Position numbers and translations under genes: made by a program. DNA of 64,000 nt from Enterococcus mundtii. GTDB taxonomy: Bacteria; Bacillota; Bacilli; Lactobacillales; Enterococcaceae. Positions 21,284 through 34,056 of this stretch are shown one piece after another. The DNA is taken from assembly GCF_003957375.1 (NCBI RefSeq), contig NZ_CP025473.1, forward strand, positions 1,575,501-1,639,500, in the 5' to 3' direction. The stretch's first letter is position 1. Every line of letters starts with the position of its first letter. A model generated the notes under the pieces. The model saw nothing but the letters and a program-made list of their open reading frames with translations, did no database searches and was not told the DNA's origin.

Positions 21284-22966
21284 TTAAAATTGATCTAAAA
21301 CAAATCGAACAGCTTTCTCAGGATCTCTTGTCAAACCAATGTATTCTGCACCTTTTGTCGCAACCAATTTAATCCCTAAACGATCTGTGTCTTCTTTGAT
21401 ATCCTCATAGTAAGATTGGACTTGCGGCGCCAAGACGATCATATCAAAGTCTTCCATCATCTCGTAATGAGAACCATAAGCACCTGCTAAAGCACTGATT
21501 GGTGCATCAAATTCTTTTGCTCCTTCTTTTAAGGCATTTGCAAGCATAGCACTTGTACCTGCACCCGCACATAAAACTAATACATTGATTTCTTTTCCTG
21601 AATCGACCAAAGAACTCGCTTCTGTTGCCAATACTCCATTCCCCGGAATCGTCACAGTCACTTTTGTTTCGCTTTCTTGCATTGCTACTTGTTCTGCTTG
21701 TCGTGCTTCTTGTTCAACTAGCGTCGCATCATACGCTTTACAAAATGGGAAATAAATTGCAAAATCCACGAGAATCAAGACTGCGGCTAAGACAAACGCC
21801 AGAATCCCCATACCGGTTCCCAAGACTAATCCAATCGGCGCTGGCGTTGCCCAAGGTAAGACATACATGAAACTATTCATTCCAAAAACATCAACAAAAA
21901 ACTTGAACAAGCAAACGTTTACAATCGGCGTCAATAAAAACGGAACAAAGAAATACGGATTCAAAATCATCGGTGCCGCAAACAATAGTGGCTCATTCAC
22001 TGCAAAACTGACTGGAATAACTGAAGCTTTACCAACGGCTTTTAACTGTTTTGATTTTGCAAACAGCAAAAAGATAAACGGAACGACTAAAGTCGCACCT
22101 GTTCCACCCATCGTTCCGACAAAATTTCCTAAACCAACAGTCAATACATGTGAAGCTTGTTCCCCAGAATTAAACAGTTGTAAATTGGTTTCGACATTCG
22201 CATAAATGATCGCTGCAATCGCTGGTTCAACAATCGATGGGCCATGCACACCAACAAACCAGAAAAATGCCATAGCACCCCAGATCACGGCTATCCCCAA
22301 ATAGCCATCTGCTGCTGTAAATAATGGTTGTAATAAAGTGATGATGGCTTCTGCAAAAGAGATACCAAAAAGACTACGTGCAGCTAAGTCGACCAAGACG
22401 GCGGCAAAGACTGAAAATGAAAATGGAAAAATATCGCGGAACGTTTGAGAAATTGTTCCTGGTACTTCTTTTGGCATCTTGATCGTAATATCTTTTCGTA
22501 CACAAAACTTATAAATGTTTACAGTAATAAATGCAGCGATGAACGAAGCAAGTAATCCTTTCGTCCCCATATATTCCGTTGAAAAACCACCTTCAATCGG
22601 TGAGACACTCAGCAATAAGAAACTAACTAAAGAAGCAAGCATCACTGATGTGGTATTGATGATTTTATTTTTCGGCATTCTCCGATTCATCGATTCGGCT
22701 AAACAACGGGCAGTAGTTGTAGAAACTAATATGCTCACGACACCCATCGAATAATTGTAGATTTTCCATAACCAGGTCGACACTCCTTCTGCCCATTGAA
22801 AACCAAAAATCTCAGGAACTGCCGCAATCAAAATAAAGATACTTGAAAATAAAATTGCAGGCATAGCCGTCAAGAATCCATCTCTGACCGCACCTAAATA
22901 TATATTACGTGAGATTTTTTCAAAGATCGGTTTGCCTTTTTCAATTTGCTTGATGATCCCATTCAT
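21284..22966 (-). CDS. lacE: PTS lactose-type EIICB permease
   Basis: A membrane transporter that imports and phosphorylates a beta-galactoside. About 560 aa as in lactococcal LacE: an EIIC domain with roughly ten hydrophobic segments (VGVHGPSIVEPAIAAI near 240, MGGTGATLVVP near 288), a linker, and a C-terminal EIIB domain whose phosphocysteine is in VLVLCAGAGTSA near residue 467. The ATG chosen (MNGIIKQ) has AGGAG 9 bases upstream; a GTG three codons earlier overlaps the ribosome site. Given the galactanase in the same operon, galactobiose or a longer beta-galactoside is a likely substrate besides lactose. Confidence 0.9.
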   Translation of the reverse strand: MNGIIKQIEKGKPIFEKISRNIYLGAVRDGFLTAMPAILFSSIFILIAAVPEIFGFQWAEGVSTWLWKIYNYSMGVVSILVSTTTARCLAESMNRRMPKNKIINTTSVMLASLVSFLLLSVSPIEGGFSTEYMGTKGLLASFIAAFITVNIYKFCVRKDITIKMPKEVPGTISQTFRDIFPFSFSVFAAVLVDLAARSLFGISFAEAIITLLQPLFTAADGYLGIAVIWGAMAFFWFVGVHGPSIVEPAIAAIIYANVETNLQLFNSGEQASHVLTVGLGNFVGTMGGTGATLVVPFIFLLFAKSKQLKAVGKASVIPVSFAVNEPLLFAAPMILNPYFFVPFLLTPIVNVCLFKFFVDVFGMNSFMYVLPWATPAPIGLVLGTGMGILAFVLAAVLILVDFAIYFPFCKAYDATLVEQEARQAEQVAMQESETKVTVTIPGNGVLATEASSLVDSGKEINVLVLCAGAGTSAMLANALKEGAKEFDAPISALAGAYGSHYEMMEDFDMIVLAPQVQSYYEDIKEDTDRLGIKLVATKGAEYIGLTRDPEKAVRFVLDQF

Positions 22967-22984
22967 GCTTTTCACTCCTAGTGA

Positions 22985-23296
22985 TTATTTGTTTTTATAT
23001 AACTCAATGAAATCTTGGATCAAATCTCTTAGCAATAAAGTAGTCATCAAGTGATCTTGTCCATGGATAAAAATAAATCCCATGTCCATATCTTTTCCTG
23101 AAGCTTCTTCTGCTAAGATCTTTGTTTGTGAATTATGGGCTAATGTCAAATTCTCATCTGCATCCTTCAAAGCTTCTTCCACACGATCAAATTTCCCTTG
23201 ACGTACCTCTCTTAATAATGTGAGTAACGTACTACGTGCATCCCCTGAATAAGCCACAATCTCAAAACCTAACATTTGCAATTCTTCTTTATTCAT
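22985..23296 (-). CDS. lacF: PTS lactose-type EIIA
   Basis: A 103-aa all-helical EIIA of the lactose/cellobiose family. It accepts phosphate from HPr on the histidine in GQDHLMTT (near residue 80) and gives it to the EIIB domain of LacE. A second conserved His is in LAHNSQT. It lies 9-18 bp from both neighbours in the operon, with GGAGGAATGGAAG before the ATG. Confidence 0.94.
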   Translation of the reverse strand: MNKEELQMLGFEIVAYSGDARSTLLTLLREVRQGKFDRVEEALKDADENLTLAHNSQTKILAEEASGKDMDMGFIFIHGQDHLMTTLLLRDLIQDFIELYKNK

Positions 23297-23312
23297 CTTC
23301 CATTCCTCCTAC

Positions 23313-24782
<1,470 letters not shown>

Positions 24783-24785
<3 letters not shown>

Positions 24786-24890
24786 CAAAAACAAACAAAT
24801 TCAATCAATAAATTGTATTTATTTGAAATAAAAGTGGTAATTGTTTGTTTATTTTGATTATTTTTGTTTGCATATGTTTGTTTATGTTGA
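24783..24890. promoter_or_regulatory. Repeated TTTGTTTG motifs between lacG and lacR
   Basis: TTTGTTT/TGTTTGTTT occurs at least four times here, once inverted (as AACAAACAAA near 24790) and the others direct (24840s, 24865, 24877). They sit between the two divergent promoters and are the best candidates for operators of the divergently encoded DeoR-type repressor. Confidence 0.5.
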
Positions 24891-24915
24891 CCTCTATTCT
24901 ATTCTATGGTAGATT
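24887..24915 (+). promoter_or_regulatory. Promoter of the lacR-like regulator
   Basis: TTGACC (24887-24892), 17 bp, TAGATT (24910-24915), 24 bp before the start codon. Confidence 0.65.
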
Positions 24916-24938
24916 ATTTGTGAATTGGGAGTGATTAG

Positions 24939-25715
24939 ATGTTAAAAAGAGAGCGCTTACTAACAATTAGTGAGATGGTCAATAAAAAAGGGATTTTAAC
25001 GGTCAGTGAGATCATCGAACAATTGAATGTCTCTGATATGACCGTTCGTCGAGATTTGGATGAGTTAGAAAAATCAGGAAAATTATTGCGTATCCATGGC
25101 GGGGCCCAAAGTCTCACCTATACCCTCGACCAAGAATTATCACATACAGAAAAATCAGTCATGCAAATCAAAGAAAAGCAACAGATTGCAGCAACTGCTG
25201 CACAGTTGATCAATGAAGGCGATACAGTCTTTTTGGGCCCAGGAACGACGATCGAGTTATTAGCTTCTCACTTGATCCACAGAAAACTGCGGATCATTAC
25301 GAATAATTACGCGGTTTTTGAAGTGTTAGCCCAAGCAGAAGTTCCCGAAATTTTGTTGATCGGTGGCGATTTTCGAAAAAACACCGGTGCATTTGTCGGC
25401 CCTATCACCAACGATAACCTCAGAAAACTGAAGTTCACCAAATCTTTTATCAGCGCTAACGGTGTGCATAATGAAGCAATCTCAACCTATAGTACTGAAG
25501 AAGGTGAAGCCCAACAAATTGCACTGAACCATTCGAAAAATAAATACTTATTAGTGGACCACCAAAAATTTAATCGCGATGACTTTTATATCTTTTATCA
25601 ATTACATGATTTTGATTTATTGATTACTGATCCACACATCAAATCACATGTGAAAGATCATTATTCGCAATATGTCCAAATAAAATTAGCGGAATCGCTA
25701 GAAAATGAACTTTAG
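24939..25715 (+). CDS. lacR: LacR-like DeoR-family regulator of the galactoside operon
   Basis: A 258-aa DeoR-family protein. The N-terminal winged HTH is textbook (ILTVSEIIEQLNVSDMTVRR near 20-40, then DLDELEKSGKLLRIHGGA). The C-terminal domain senses a phosphorylated sugar (GDTVFLGPGTTIELLA, phosphate-binding). In lactococci LacR responds to tagatose 6-phosphate. Divergent placement suggests that it represses lacGFE-galactanase. It is followed after 10 bp by a HAD phosphatase. Confidence 0.85.
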   Translation: MLKRERLLTISEMVNKKGILTVSEIIEQLNVSDMTVRRDLDELEKSGKLLRIHGGAQSLTYTLDQELSHTEKSVMQIKEKQQIAATAAQLINEGDTVFLGPGTTIELLASHLIHRKLRIITNNYAVFEVLAQAEVPEILLIGGDFRKNTGAFVGPITNDNLRKLKFTKSFISANGVHNEAISTYSTEEGEAQQIALNHSKNKYLLVDHQKFNRDDFYIFYQLHDFDLLITDPHIKSHVKDHYSQYVQIKLAESLENEL

Positions 25716-25725
25716 GAGTGAACGT

Positions 25726-26424
25726 ATGAAAGGAATTATTTTTGATTTTAACGGGACGATGTTCCAAGACTCCCATTTACATGAAGCGGCTTGGGTTCAA
25801 ATGATCCATCATTATTCTAAAAAAGAGCTCTCTTATGAAGACATTGTTAAAAATATCCATGGACGTACCAATAGTGAGATATTGAATTATTTTATCTCAC
25901 CTACTTTATCCAAGGAAGAAGTCGAGAAACTATCAAACGAGAAAGAAGCATATTATCGCAAACTTTGCTTAGAAAAACCAGATGATTTAGTGCTTACGCA
26001 GGGATTGATCGGTACTTTGGATATATTGAAAGAGGAGAATATCCCGATCACGATCGCTACAGCGACAGTCAAAGCTAACGTTGAATTTTATTTCGAGATT
26101 TTCGATTTAGCACGATGGTTTGAATTTGATCAAGTCGTTTACGATGATAATACTTTTCCAGGTAAACCACAACCTGATATCTTTATCAAAGCTGCCCAAA
26201 AATTGGCACTTAAACCAAAAGATTGCTTGGTCATTGAAGATGCTTATTCTGGACTTTTAGCAGCCAAACGTGCAAATATCGGTACGATCATCGCCATTGA
26301 TCCATTTAAAAAAAATCGCCAGTTATTCTCCAATCAAGAACTAAGAAAAGATGGTGTGATAGAAAATTTTGATGATTTCTATCTCAATTTCTTCTCCACT
26401 GCAACTTCATCAAAAAAAAGATAG
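25726..26424 (+). CDS. HAD-superfamily phosphatase / phosphoglucomutase-like
   Basis: A 232-aa HAD protein of the beta-phosphoglucomutase-like subfamily. Motif I is DFNGT, with Asn where beta-phosphoglucomutase and most HAD phosphatases have the acid/base Asp. Motif II is in TIATATVKA, and KPQPDIF plus VIEDAYSGLLAA give motifs III and IV. The helical cap lies at about 15-85. The Asn suggests a phosphatase with altered catalysis. AGGAGTGAACGT precedes the ATG at 25726; an upstream in-frame ATG overlaps lacR. Likely cotranscribed with lacR, perhaps removing inhibitory sugar phosphates. Confidence 0.8.
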   Translation: MKGIIFDFNGTMFQDSHLHEAAWVQMIHHYSKKELSYEDIVKNIHGRTNSEILNYFISPTLSKEEVEKLSNEKEAYYRKLCLEKPDDLVLTQGLIGTLDILKEENIPITIATATVKANVEFYFEIFDLARWFEFDQVVYDDNTFPGKPQPDIFIKAAQKLALKPKDCLVIEDAYSGLLAAKRANIGTIIAIDPFKKNRQLFSNQELRKDGVIENFDDFYLNFFSTATSSKKR

Positions 26425-26448
26425 ACGTATGATCGTCTATCTTTTTTG
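26412..26448. terminator. Bidirectional terminator between the HAD gene and dnaJ
   Basis: AAAGATAGACG and CGTCTATCTTT pair perfectly around TATGAT, with A-run and T-run on either side, so it can stop both convergent units. Confidence 0.9.
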
Positions 26449-26451
26449 TAT

Positions 26452-27618
26452 TTATTTACGTTTTTTTCCGCCAAACGCATCTTTTACTTTATCAAAAAAA
26501 CCATCTTCTTGTTGCTCTTGAACATGCATGCCACCTGCTTTAGCAAACGCACGTAAAGCTTCACGCTGTTCCTCATTGAGGTTTTTAGGAGTAATCAATT
26601 TCACACGTACATGTTGATCCCCTGTTGAACCACCACGTAAACGCGGCGCTCCTTTGCCACGTAAACGGAAGTTCGTTCCCGTTTGCGTACCAGCAGGGAT
26701 TTTCAATTTGACATCCCCATGAACAGTTGGCACTTGTACTTCATCGCCTAGCGCTGCTTGCACGAAGCTTAATGGTAACTCATAATAGATCTCTGAGCCA
26801 TCACGATCGAAGATATCACTTTCTTCTACTCGGAAGACTACATATAGATCTCCGAAAGGACCACCATTCTCACCTGCTTCACCTTGTCCCGCTAATCGCA
26901 TTTGTTGTCCTTCTTCCACACCGGCTGGTACATTCACTTTGACCGTATGTGCTTTCTTCTCATGACCAGAGCCATGACAAGTTGGACATGGTTCTTTGAT
27001 TTCTTTCCCAGTTCCCCGACACACATCACAAGTTTGGCGACTCATCACACGACCAAGTGGTGTTTGACGTTCCACATTGATCGTTCCAGAACCATGACAT
27101 TTATGACAAGTCGTCGGTTGTGTTCCTGGTTTTGCACCATTTCCGCTACACGTGTGACAAATTTCTTCACGATTGTATTTGATTTCTTTTTCTACCCCAA
27201 AGATTGCTTCTTCGAAGGATAAATTGACCGTATATTGTAGATCTGATCCTTGACGAGGGGCATTTGGATCAACAGATCTTCCACCACCGCCAAAAAACGA
27301 ATCAAAAATATCTTCAAACCCACCAAAGCCAGCTCCACCACCAGAGAAGCCGCCAAAGCCACCAAAGCCGCCGCCACCTGCGCCATAATTAGGATCAGTT
27401 CCAGCATGTCCGTATTGATCGTAAGCCGCACGTTTTTGTGGATCACTTAAAATCTCATAAGCCTCGGAAACTTCTTTGAATTTTTCATCAGCATCAGGCT
27501 CTTTATTGATATCTGGATGGTATTTTTTTGATAACTTTCGATAAGCTTTTTTTATTTCGTCTTCTGAAGCTCCTTTTGACAGCCCCAAGACTTCATAATA
27601 ATCACGTTTTGTTGCCAT
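26452..27618 (-). CDS. dnaJ: DnaJ co-chaperone
   Basis: 388-aa type I Hsp40. J domain with the HPD motif ([11 protein letters not shown] near 33), a very glycine/phenylalanine-rich linker (about 75-115), four CxxCxGxG zinc repeats ([32 protein letters not shown]) and the C-terminal substrate domains. Stimulates DnaK ATPase. It lies 353 bp downstream of dnaK, and the gap holds a hairpin repeat. Confidence 0.97.
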   Translation of the reverse strand: MATKRDYYEVLGLSKGASEDEIKKAYRKLSKKYHPDINKEPDADEKFKEVSEAYEILSDPQKRAAYDQYGHAGTDPNYGAGGGGFGGFGGFSGGGAGFGGFEDIFDSFFGGGGRSVDPNAPRQGSDLQYTVNLSFEEAIFGVEKEIKYNREEICHTCSGNGAKPGTQPTTCHKCHGSGTINVERQTPLGRVMSRQTCDVCRGTGKEIKEPCPTCHGSGHEKKAHTVKVNVPAGVEEGQQMRLAGQGEAGENGGPFGDLYVVFRVEESDIFDRDGSEIYYELPLSFVQAALGDEVQVPTVHGDVKLKIPAGTQTGTNFRLRGKGAPRLRGGSTGDQHVRVKLITPKNLNEEQREALRAFAKAGGMHVQEQQEDGFFDKVKDAFGGKKRK

Positions 27619-27871
27619 AGGCTTTCCTCCTATTGGTTCTCTTCATTTCCACGTCGTTTGTTATCATATCACACTTTGATCGAAACAAAAACCGGAAAAT
27701 TCGAAGTATCGACTAAAGAAGAAAAAATCGATCATTGATTTATATGGCACGAAGAAAAGAAAACATTTCTCTTCTTGATCCAAAGAAAAATCACAATTGA
27801 TGACTTGTTCCTTTACACTAGTGATGCTTCTAAACTGCATAAATAGACTGTTACAAAATTATTCCCTCGGA

Positions 27872-27928
27872 AATAAGCCGAAGAATCGCGAAAATATGAG
27901 AAGCTATTTTCGAATTCTTCGGCTTATT
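27872..27928. repeat. Intergenic long-hairpin repeat, copy 2
   Basis: AATAAGCCGAAGAAT and ATTCTTCGGCTTATT form a perfect 15-bp stem; the core on the minus strand is CGAAAATAGCTTCTCATATT. It sits in the 353-bp dnaK-dnaJ gap, where no gene was seen, and could attenuate read-through into dnaJ. Confidence 0.7.
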
Positions 27929-27971
27929 CTAAGCGGGACTTGATCTCTTTAAATGAAACTAAATGAACTGA

Positions 27972-29819
<1,848 letters not shown>

Positions 29820-29856
29820 TTATTACTAAGTTGTTTGTTTCTATTCCATCATGACT

Positions 29857-30405
29857 TTATTGCGCAACGATAACCATTGTCGGTCTCAATACGCGGTCAT
29901 GTAATTTATAGCCTTCTTGTAACACTTCAACGATCGTATCAGCAGGTAATTCGTCTGTTGCTGGTACGGTCTGAACTGCTTGATGCAATGTCGGATCAAA
30001 AGGTTCACCTTTTGCAGGAATTTTTTCGATTCCCTCTTCCTTCAATGCATGTTTCAAACTTTCAAGAACCATCTCGACACCTTTTTTCAAACTTGCACCT
30101 TGCTCATCAGATACTTCTGTTGCTAAAGCACGTTCCAAGTTGTCGATCGAAGGTAATAATTTTTTGGCTAAATCCTGTGAACGATATTTTTGCAATTGCT
30201 CTCTTTCGTTTTTACCACGATTTGCCATATTAGCGATTTCTGCTCTCGCACGCAAAAACTTGTCTTCCATTTCATCAAATTCAGCTTGGAGATTTGCAAG
30301 TTCATTTGCTTCTTCTTCCACTTCTGAAACTTCTACTTCTTCCGTTTCTGGATCTAGCTGCGTATCATTCAATTCCTGATCTAATTCTTCATGGTTTTCT
30401 TTCAT
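29857..30405 (-). CDS. grpE: GrpE nucleotide-exchange factor
   Basis: 182 aa: an acidic N terminus (about 1-40, Glu-rich), a long coiled coil (about 40-95), then the beta-wing domain with the signature LHQAVQTVP and [22 protein letters not shown] at the C terminus. Releases ADP from DnaK. It lies between hrcA and dnaK, as usual. Confidence 0.97.
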   Translation of the reverse strand: MKENHEELDQELNDTQLDPETEEVEVSEVEEEANELANLQAEFDEMEDKFLRARAEIANMANRGKNEREQLQKYRSQDLAKKLLPSIDNLERALATEVSDEQGASLKKGVEMVLESLKHALKEEGIEKIPAKGEPFDPTLHQAVQTVPATDELPADTIVEVLQEGYKLHDRVLRPTMVIVAQ

Positions 30406-30484
30406 GATGCAGTCTTCCTTTCATTATTCAGTCAGATGCTTGATCGCTCAAATCGAAAAAACGATCAGTCACTTTTGTGATTGT

Positions 30485-31528
30485 TCAAAAATCCGAGCGG
30501 TCAAGTGTGCGATAATAATCAGCGAGTTTGTGCGCCAATTCTTTTCGATAGACATCGACAAGGCCTAACATTTTGGAATATGGCATACTAGTTGGTCCTA
30601 GCAATGCGATGGTTCCACGTCCATGGCCGACGATTTCATAACTCGCTTGGATCATACTCATATTTTGCAATAGGTCATTGCCTATTTCCGAACCGATTTT
30701 GATATGTATCTTACTGTCCATCGGTACGATCATCTGTGTCAGTTCATAGGAATCTGTCATAAATGAAAACATTGACTTGAACTGATCCACATCTTGCAAC
30801 GGTTCATAATCCAATAAGTTCATTTGGCCACTCACATAAACTTTATCTTCAAACGCATGACTCAATAACGTATCAAAGAGATTTGACATCCCTTCCGTTG
30901 TTTGAAAATATTTATGCAAGATCATCGGGATCTCCGTGCGTAATTTGTTGTATACAGTCACTAACGGATCTCCTACCAAACGGTCATTGACAATCCGAAC
31001 CATTTTTTCTAAGTCCTGACTACCTAAGTTTTCAGGAAGAGTAAAAACTTGACTTTCAACGTTCCCATTATCAGTCACCACGATCGCAATGACCTGACGA
31101 CTATTCAATGGCACGATGCGAAAACCGGTCAAACGGCGATCTTTAATCTCGGGTCCTAACGAAAAAGTAGTGTAACTAGTCAACTCAGATAAAATCTCAG
31201 CTGATTGTTTGATGATTTCGTTGATTTCATGGAATTCCTTGTTTAAAGACTGTCGAATTTGGTGCAAATCATCATTTGCTACACGAGCAGGTCGTAACAG
31301 ATGATCCACATAATAACGATAACCTAGCGCAGACGGTATACGTCCAGAAGAAGAATGTGTCTTTAAAAGTAGACCTTCATCCTCTAAAGCTTTCATATCA
31401 TTACGGATCGTCGCTGGACTTGCCTCGACTCCTTCCGCCATTAACGTTTTGGAACCAACGGGCACCCCACTACTCGTATAGTTTTGGATGATCAGACGTA
31501 AAATATCACTTTGTCGCTGTGTTAACAT
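30485..31528 (-). CDS. hrcA: HrcA heat-shock repressor
   Basis: 347-aa repressor of class I heat-shock genes. N-terminal winged HTH (GVPVGSKTLMAEG..ASPATIRNDM near 20-50), GAF-like and dimerisation domains. It binds CIRCE and needs GroEL for activity. The ATG at 31528 has GAGGTG 6 bases upstream; a GTG three codons earlier overlaps that site. First gene of its operon, so it represses itself through the two CIRCE copies upstream. Confidence 0.97.
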   Translation of the reverse strand: MLTQRQSDILRLIIQNYTSSGVPVGSKTLMAEGVEASPATIRNDMKALEDEGLLLKTHSSSGRIPSALGYRYYVDHLLRPARVANDDLHQIRQSLNKEFHEINEIIKQSAEILSELTSYTTFSLGPEIKDRRLTGFRIVPLNSRQVIAIVVTDNGNVESQVFTLPENLGSQDLEKMVRIVNDRLVGDPLVTVYNKLRTEIPMILHKYFQTTEGMSNLFDTLLSHAFEDKVYVSGQMNLLDYEPLQDVDQFKSMFSFMTDSYELTQMIVPMDSKIHIKIGSEIGNDLLQNMSMIQASYEIVGHGRGTIALLGPTSMPYSKMLGLVDVYRKELAHKLADYYRTLDRSDF

Positions 31529-31543
31529 CTTTCTCACCTCTCA

Positions 31544-31570
31544 TTAGCACTCTTAACTCCTAAGTGCTAA
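31544..31570. promoter_or_regulatory. CIRCE operator, proximal
   Basis: TTAGCACTC, 9 bp, AAGTGCTAA: one mismatch in the second arm. It lies between promoter and hrcA start, so also in the leader RNA. Confidence 0.92.
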
Positions 31571-31580
31571 CCCACTTATA

Positions 31581-31609
31581 AATATAGCAAGAAGACTAAA
31601 AAGTGTCAA
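31581..31609 (-). promoter_or_regulatory. hrcA-grpE-dnaK-dnaJ promoter
   Basis: Minus strand TTGACA, 17 bp, TATATT, flanked on both sides by CIRCE. Confidence 0.85.
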
Positions 31610-31627
31610 GGAAAAGAACCCAATTTT

Positions 31628-31654
31628 TTAGCACTCTGACATCGAGAGTGCTAA
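31628..31654. promoter_or_regulatory. CIRCE operator, distal, perfect
   Basis: TTAGCACTC, 9 bp, GAGTGCTAA: a perfect consensus copy just upstream of the -35. Confidence 0.97.
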
Positions 31655-31701
31655 TCAGTTGTCAACTTGCTTAAAATACTGTCATATCAAGCATTTGCTC
31701 A

Positions 31702-31758
31702 TAAAAAAATTGTTTAAAATCGTTTTTTATTCCGTTGTTATAAAAAACTTAAACAATC
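31702..31758 (-). terminator. hemW terminator
   Basis: On the minus strand TTGTTTAA and GTTTTTTAT pair with ATAAAAAAC and TTAAACAA in one long stem, followed by TTTTTTT. It isolates hemW from the heat-shock promoter. Confidence 0.85.
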
Positions 31759-31760
31759 AT

Positions 31761-32942
31761 TCAGTCGTTTACCAAGTCTTTATCTAATAAAAAACGTTCG
31801 AAGACATTATTTCCCAAAAAAGTTCCTTTTTGTGTCAAATATACTCGGTCTTCTTCATTCACTAACAACTCTTCTGATACCAACTCATCAAGGACAGATT
31901 GATACAACGTTTCAATCGATTGACCATAACGCTGTAAAAAGTGTTGCTTCTCAATGCCCACCTTTTTTCTTAAACCAAGAAACATCTCTTCCTCGATTTG
32001 ATTCTTACGAGATAACTCTTCACGTTCTAATACCGGTAGCTCACCTTCACGTAACGGACGCAAATAATGTTGGATTGGACCTTTATTTCGATATCGCGTA
32101 TGATCCAGATAGCCACTTGCCCCCGCGCCAAAACCAAAATAGTGATCATTATTCCAATACATCAAATTGTGTTGCGATTCATGACCAGCTAAACCAAAGT
32201 TACTGATCTCATATTGATGACGTTGATGTTTTTCCATCCCCGCAATCGTTTCTTCAAACATCCGTGTCTCTGTCTCTTGATCTGGCAACTGCAACCGTCC
32301 TTGTCGAACCCAATTCATGAACATCGTTTTATTCTCTAAAATCAATGAATAAAGAGAATAATGAGGTAAGTCTAAGACTAATGCCCGCTCCAAAGTATCA
32401 AGATAGCCTTCTAACGTCTGCCCAGGTAACGCATAGATCAAATCAATGCTGACATTTGAAAAATTTTCCGCCTCTAAAAATCTCATCGTTTCATAGACAT
32501 CTTCCGCCGTATGTTTTCGACCAATTTTCTTTAATAAGCGATTATCAAAGGTCTGGACCCCCATCGATAAACGATTAACTCCATAATTTTTCATTACTTG
32601 TAGCTTTTCCCTGGTCAAATCACCAGGATTGGCTTCCACCGTAAACTCTTTTCCTTCATTAAAAGGTAAAATCTCTCTCGCCCCAGACAATAGTCGATCG
32701 AGCTGCTTAGCCGATAAAGAAGTCGGCGTTCCACCACCAACATACAGTGTCTCCAATTCATTCACCGGACGACGCTCCATCATGATCGCCATTTCCTTTA
32801 GGAGCATTTCGACATACTCATCCACTGGTTGGCCTTCCAGAAACACTTTATTGAAGTCACAGTAATAACAGATATGTTCGCAAAACGGGATATGGATATA
32901 AGCAGAAACCTTATGTTCTGCGGATTTGTTTGTTTCTTTCAT
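31761..32942 (-). CDS. hemW: HemW-type radical SAM heme chaperone
   Basis: 393 aa. Radical-SAM cluster motif CEHICYYC (CxxxCxxC) at about residues 20-27, glycine motif GGGTPTSL, and a C-terminal HemW domain. Homologues once called oxygen-independent coproporphyrinogen oxidase insert heme into respiratory enzymes. The first 29 codons lie inside a 95-bp sequence that is repeated at 35131-35225, marking this end of the gene as the integration site of mobile elements. The ribosome site AAGGAG is 12 bases from the ATG, unusually far. Confidence 0.93.
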   Translation of the reverse strand: MKETNKSAEHKVSAYIHIPFCEHICYYCDFNKVFLEGQPVDEYVEMLLKEMAIMMERRPVNELETLYVGGGTPTSLSAKQLDRLLSGAREILPFNEGKEFTVEANPGDLTREKLQVMKNYGVNRLSMGVQTFDNRLLKKIGRKHTAEDVYETMRFLEAENFSNVSIDLIYALPGQTLEGYLDTLERALVLDLPHYSLYSLILENKTMFMNWVRQGRLQLPDQETETRMFEETIAGMEKHQRHQYEISNFGLAGHESQHNLMYWNNDHYFGFGAGASGYLDHTRYRNKGPIQHYLRPLREGELPVLEREELSRKNQIEEEMFLGLRKKVGIEKQHFLQRYGQSIETLYQSVLDELVSEELLVNEEDRVYLTQKGTFLGNNVFERFLLDKDLVND

Positions 32943-32950
32943 TAGTTTTT
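32856..32950. repeat. Direct repeat (att-like), copy at the intact hemW start
   Basis: 95 bp, identical to 35131-35225 except for three clustered mismatches. It contains hemW codons 1-29 and the upstream TTTTT. The copy here keeps hemW in frame, as expected when an element brings its own copy of the gene end. Confidence 0.85.
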
Positions 32951-33000
32951 CTTTCTCCTTACGTCAAAAAGTCGTACCGCTTTTCGACCACTCTTTAAAC

Positions 33001-33112
33001 GGTGTTCAAGTGCCAACTCCTTGAAATAAGCTAGCAATTTTCAAAACATGAAAAGCTGTTTCGAAAATTGTTTTCTTATTGTCATCGGAGCTACCCAGCA
33101 CTTTCACGACCT
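33001..33112. repeat. Intergenic long-hairpin repeat, copy 3
   Basis: Core on the minus strand is CGAAACAGCTTTTCATGTTT, with outer arms AATAAG/CTTATT and TGTTCAAGTGC/GCACTTTCACG. It lies between hemW and the integrase remnant and is missing from the second att/integrase copy at 35.2 kb. Confidence 0.6.
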
Positions 33113-33152
33113 CTTATATACGCATACTATACGTATTTAGCAAACAAATCCA

Positions 33153-33530
33153 CTAAAAAATCCAAGAATCGATTTCTTGGATCAGTTTTTCTTTAGTTGT
33201 ATTGGAGACTTGATTGTAAATTTCCAGTGTGGTTTTCATGTTGACATGTCCTACACGTTCCATGACCCCCTTAATCGGCATGCCAGCTTTGGCGAGTAAA
33301 GAGATATGGGTGTAGCGAAAGGTGTGGGAACTCAAATGTTTTTGGAAAGAAGGATCTTTGGTCTTCATGATATCTTGGATAGATGGATTGCCTTGCCCGT
33401 TTAAAAACTCATTTAACGAGTGATAGACAACTGGTGTGCCGTTTTGTGTCTGGAAAATAGTAGCTGATTCAATGAATTTTTTTGAAGCATAAATCGTTCG
33501 GATCGTTGTGTATCCTTCTATACGTCACTT
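33153..33530 (-). pseudogene. Tyrosine integrase, C-terminal fragment (element A)
   Basis: About 125 residues of a phage/ICE-type tyrosine recombinase, open from 33530 behind an in-frame TGA. The fragment has the C-terminal catalytic signature: HTFRYTH (HxxR), GHVNMKTT (GH) and the nucleophile Tyr in TLEIYNQV. The N-terminal DNA-binding region and first catalytic Arg are gone. It sits about 210 bp upstream of the hemW start with its 3' end toward the att repeat, the usual place for int. Confidence 0.85.
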
Positions 33531-33724
33531 ACTTAAAATAGCTTTATCTAGTTTATGTAGAACTCTGACCCATAAATATTTCGAAGTTGTTTTGGATTCA
33601 GAAACGTCGAATCTTACTCTTAATGAAAAAGAATTAATGAATAAAGACAAGTGACTGGAGATTATTTTCACCAACAAAAACAATCTGAATAGTTCGTTAA
33701 TCAAATATAATAAAATCAACAAAA
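33531..33724. other. AT-rich stretch without a supported gene
   Basis: A short open stretch on the plus strand near 33540-33654 has neither a start nor a ribosome site. Nothing else was seen. Confidence 0.4.
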
Positions 33725-33758
33725 TAAAAAAGCCATATCTGTCTTTCCGATATGACTT
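33725..33758 (-). terminator. Terminator after the 54-aa gene
   Basis: Minus strand TCATATC and GATATGG pair around GGAAAGACA, followed by TTTTTTA. A decayed version occurs at about 36.80 kb. Confidence 0.7.
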
Positions 33759-33768
33759 CAGTCACCCA

Positions 33769-33933
33769 TTATAATTTATCTAACCCCACTGATTTTCGCT
33801 GCTTCCGATTTGCCTCATCTGCTACATATTTCGTCACCTTTTTAAATTCTTTAGCTGAAGCTTTTTCTGACAAGGTAGCAATACTCTTATTATATTTTTT
33901 CTCGATTTGTTGCACCTGTTCTCTCTCAGTCAT
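33769..33933 (-). CDS. Small charged helical protein, 54 aa
   Basis: MTEREQ start behind AAGGAA. The whole sequence is predicted helical, with heptad-like spacing and a basic C terminus (ANRKQRKSVG). No family recognised. A decayed relative lies at 36847-36960, with KEF...KYVADEAN conserved, so it belongs to the mobile module. It may be the last gene of a group with the two membrane proteins upstream. Confidence 0.6.
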   Translation of the reverse strand: MTEREQVQQIEKKYNKSIATLSEKASAKEFKKVTKYVADEANRKQRKSVGLDKL

Positions 33934-34056
33934 GTATTCTTTCCTTAAAATTCTTCGCATAACAAATATTTCCAAATATAAAATCATTCTAAGCTTTTGT
34001 ATTAAGTATACATTTAATACAACTCTTAGCAGTTCAAAACTTCAGAAATTATGTAT

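Noticed and set aside
33769-33987. Longer start for the 54-aa gene at 33987
   Set aside because: The extension is hydrophobic and basic without a ribosome site, while AAGGAA precedes the ATG at 33933.
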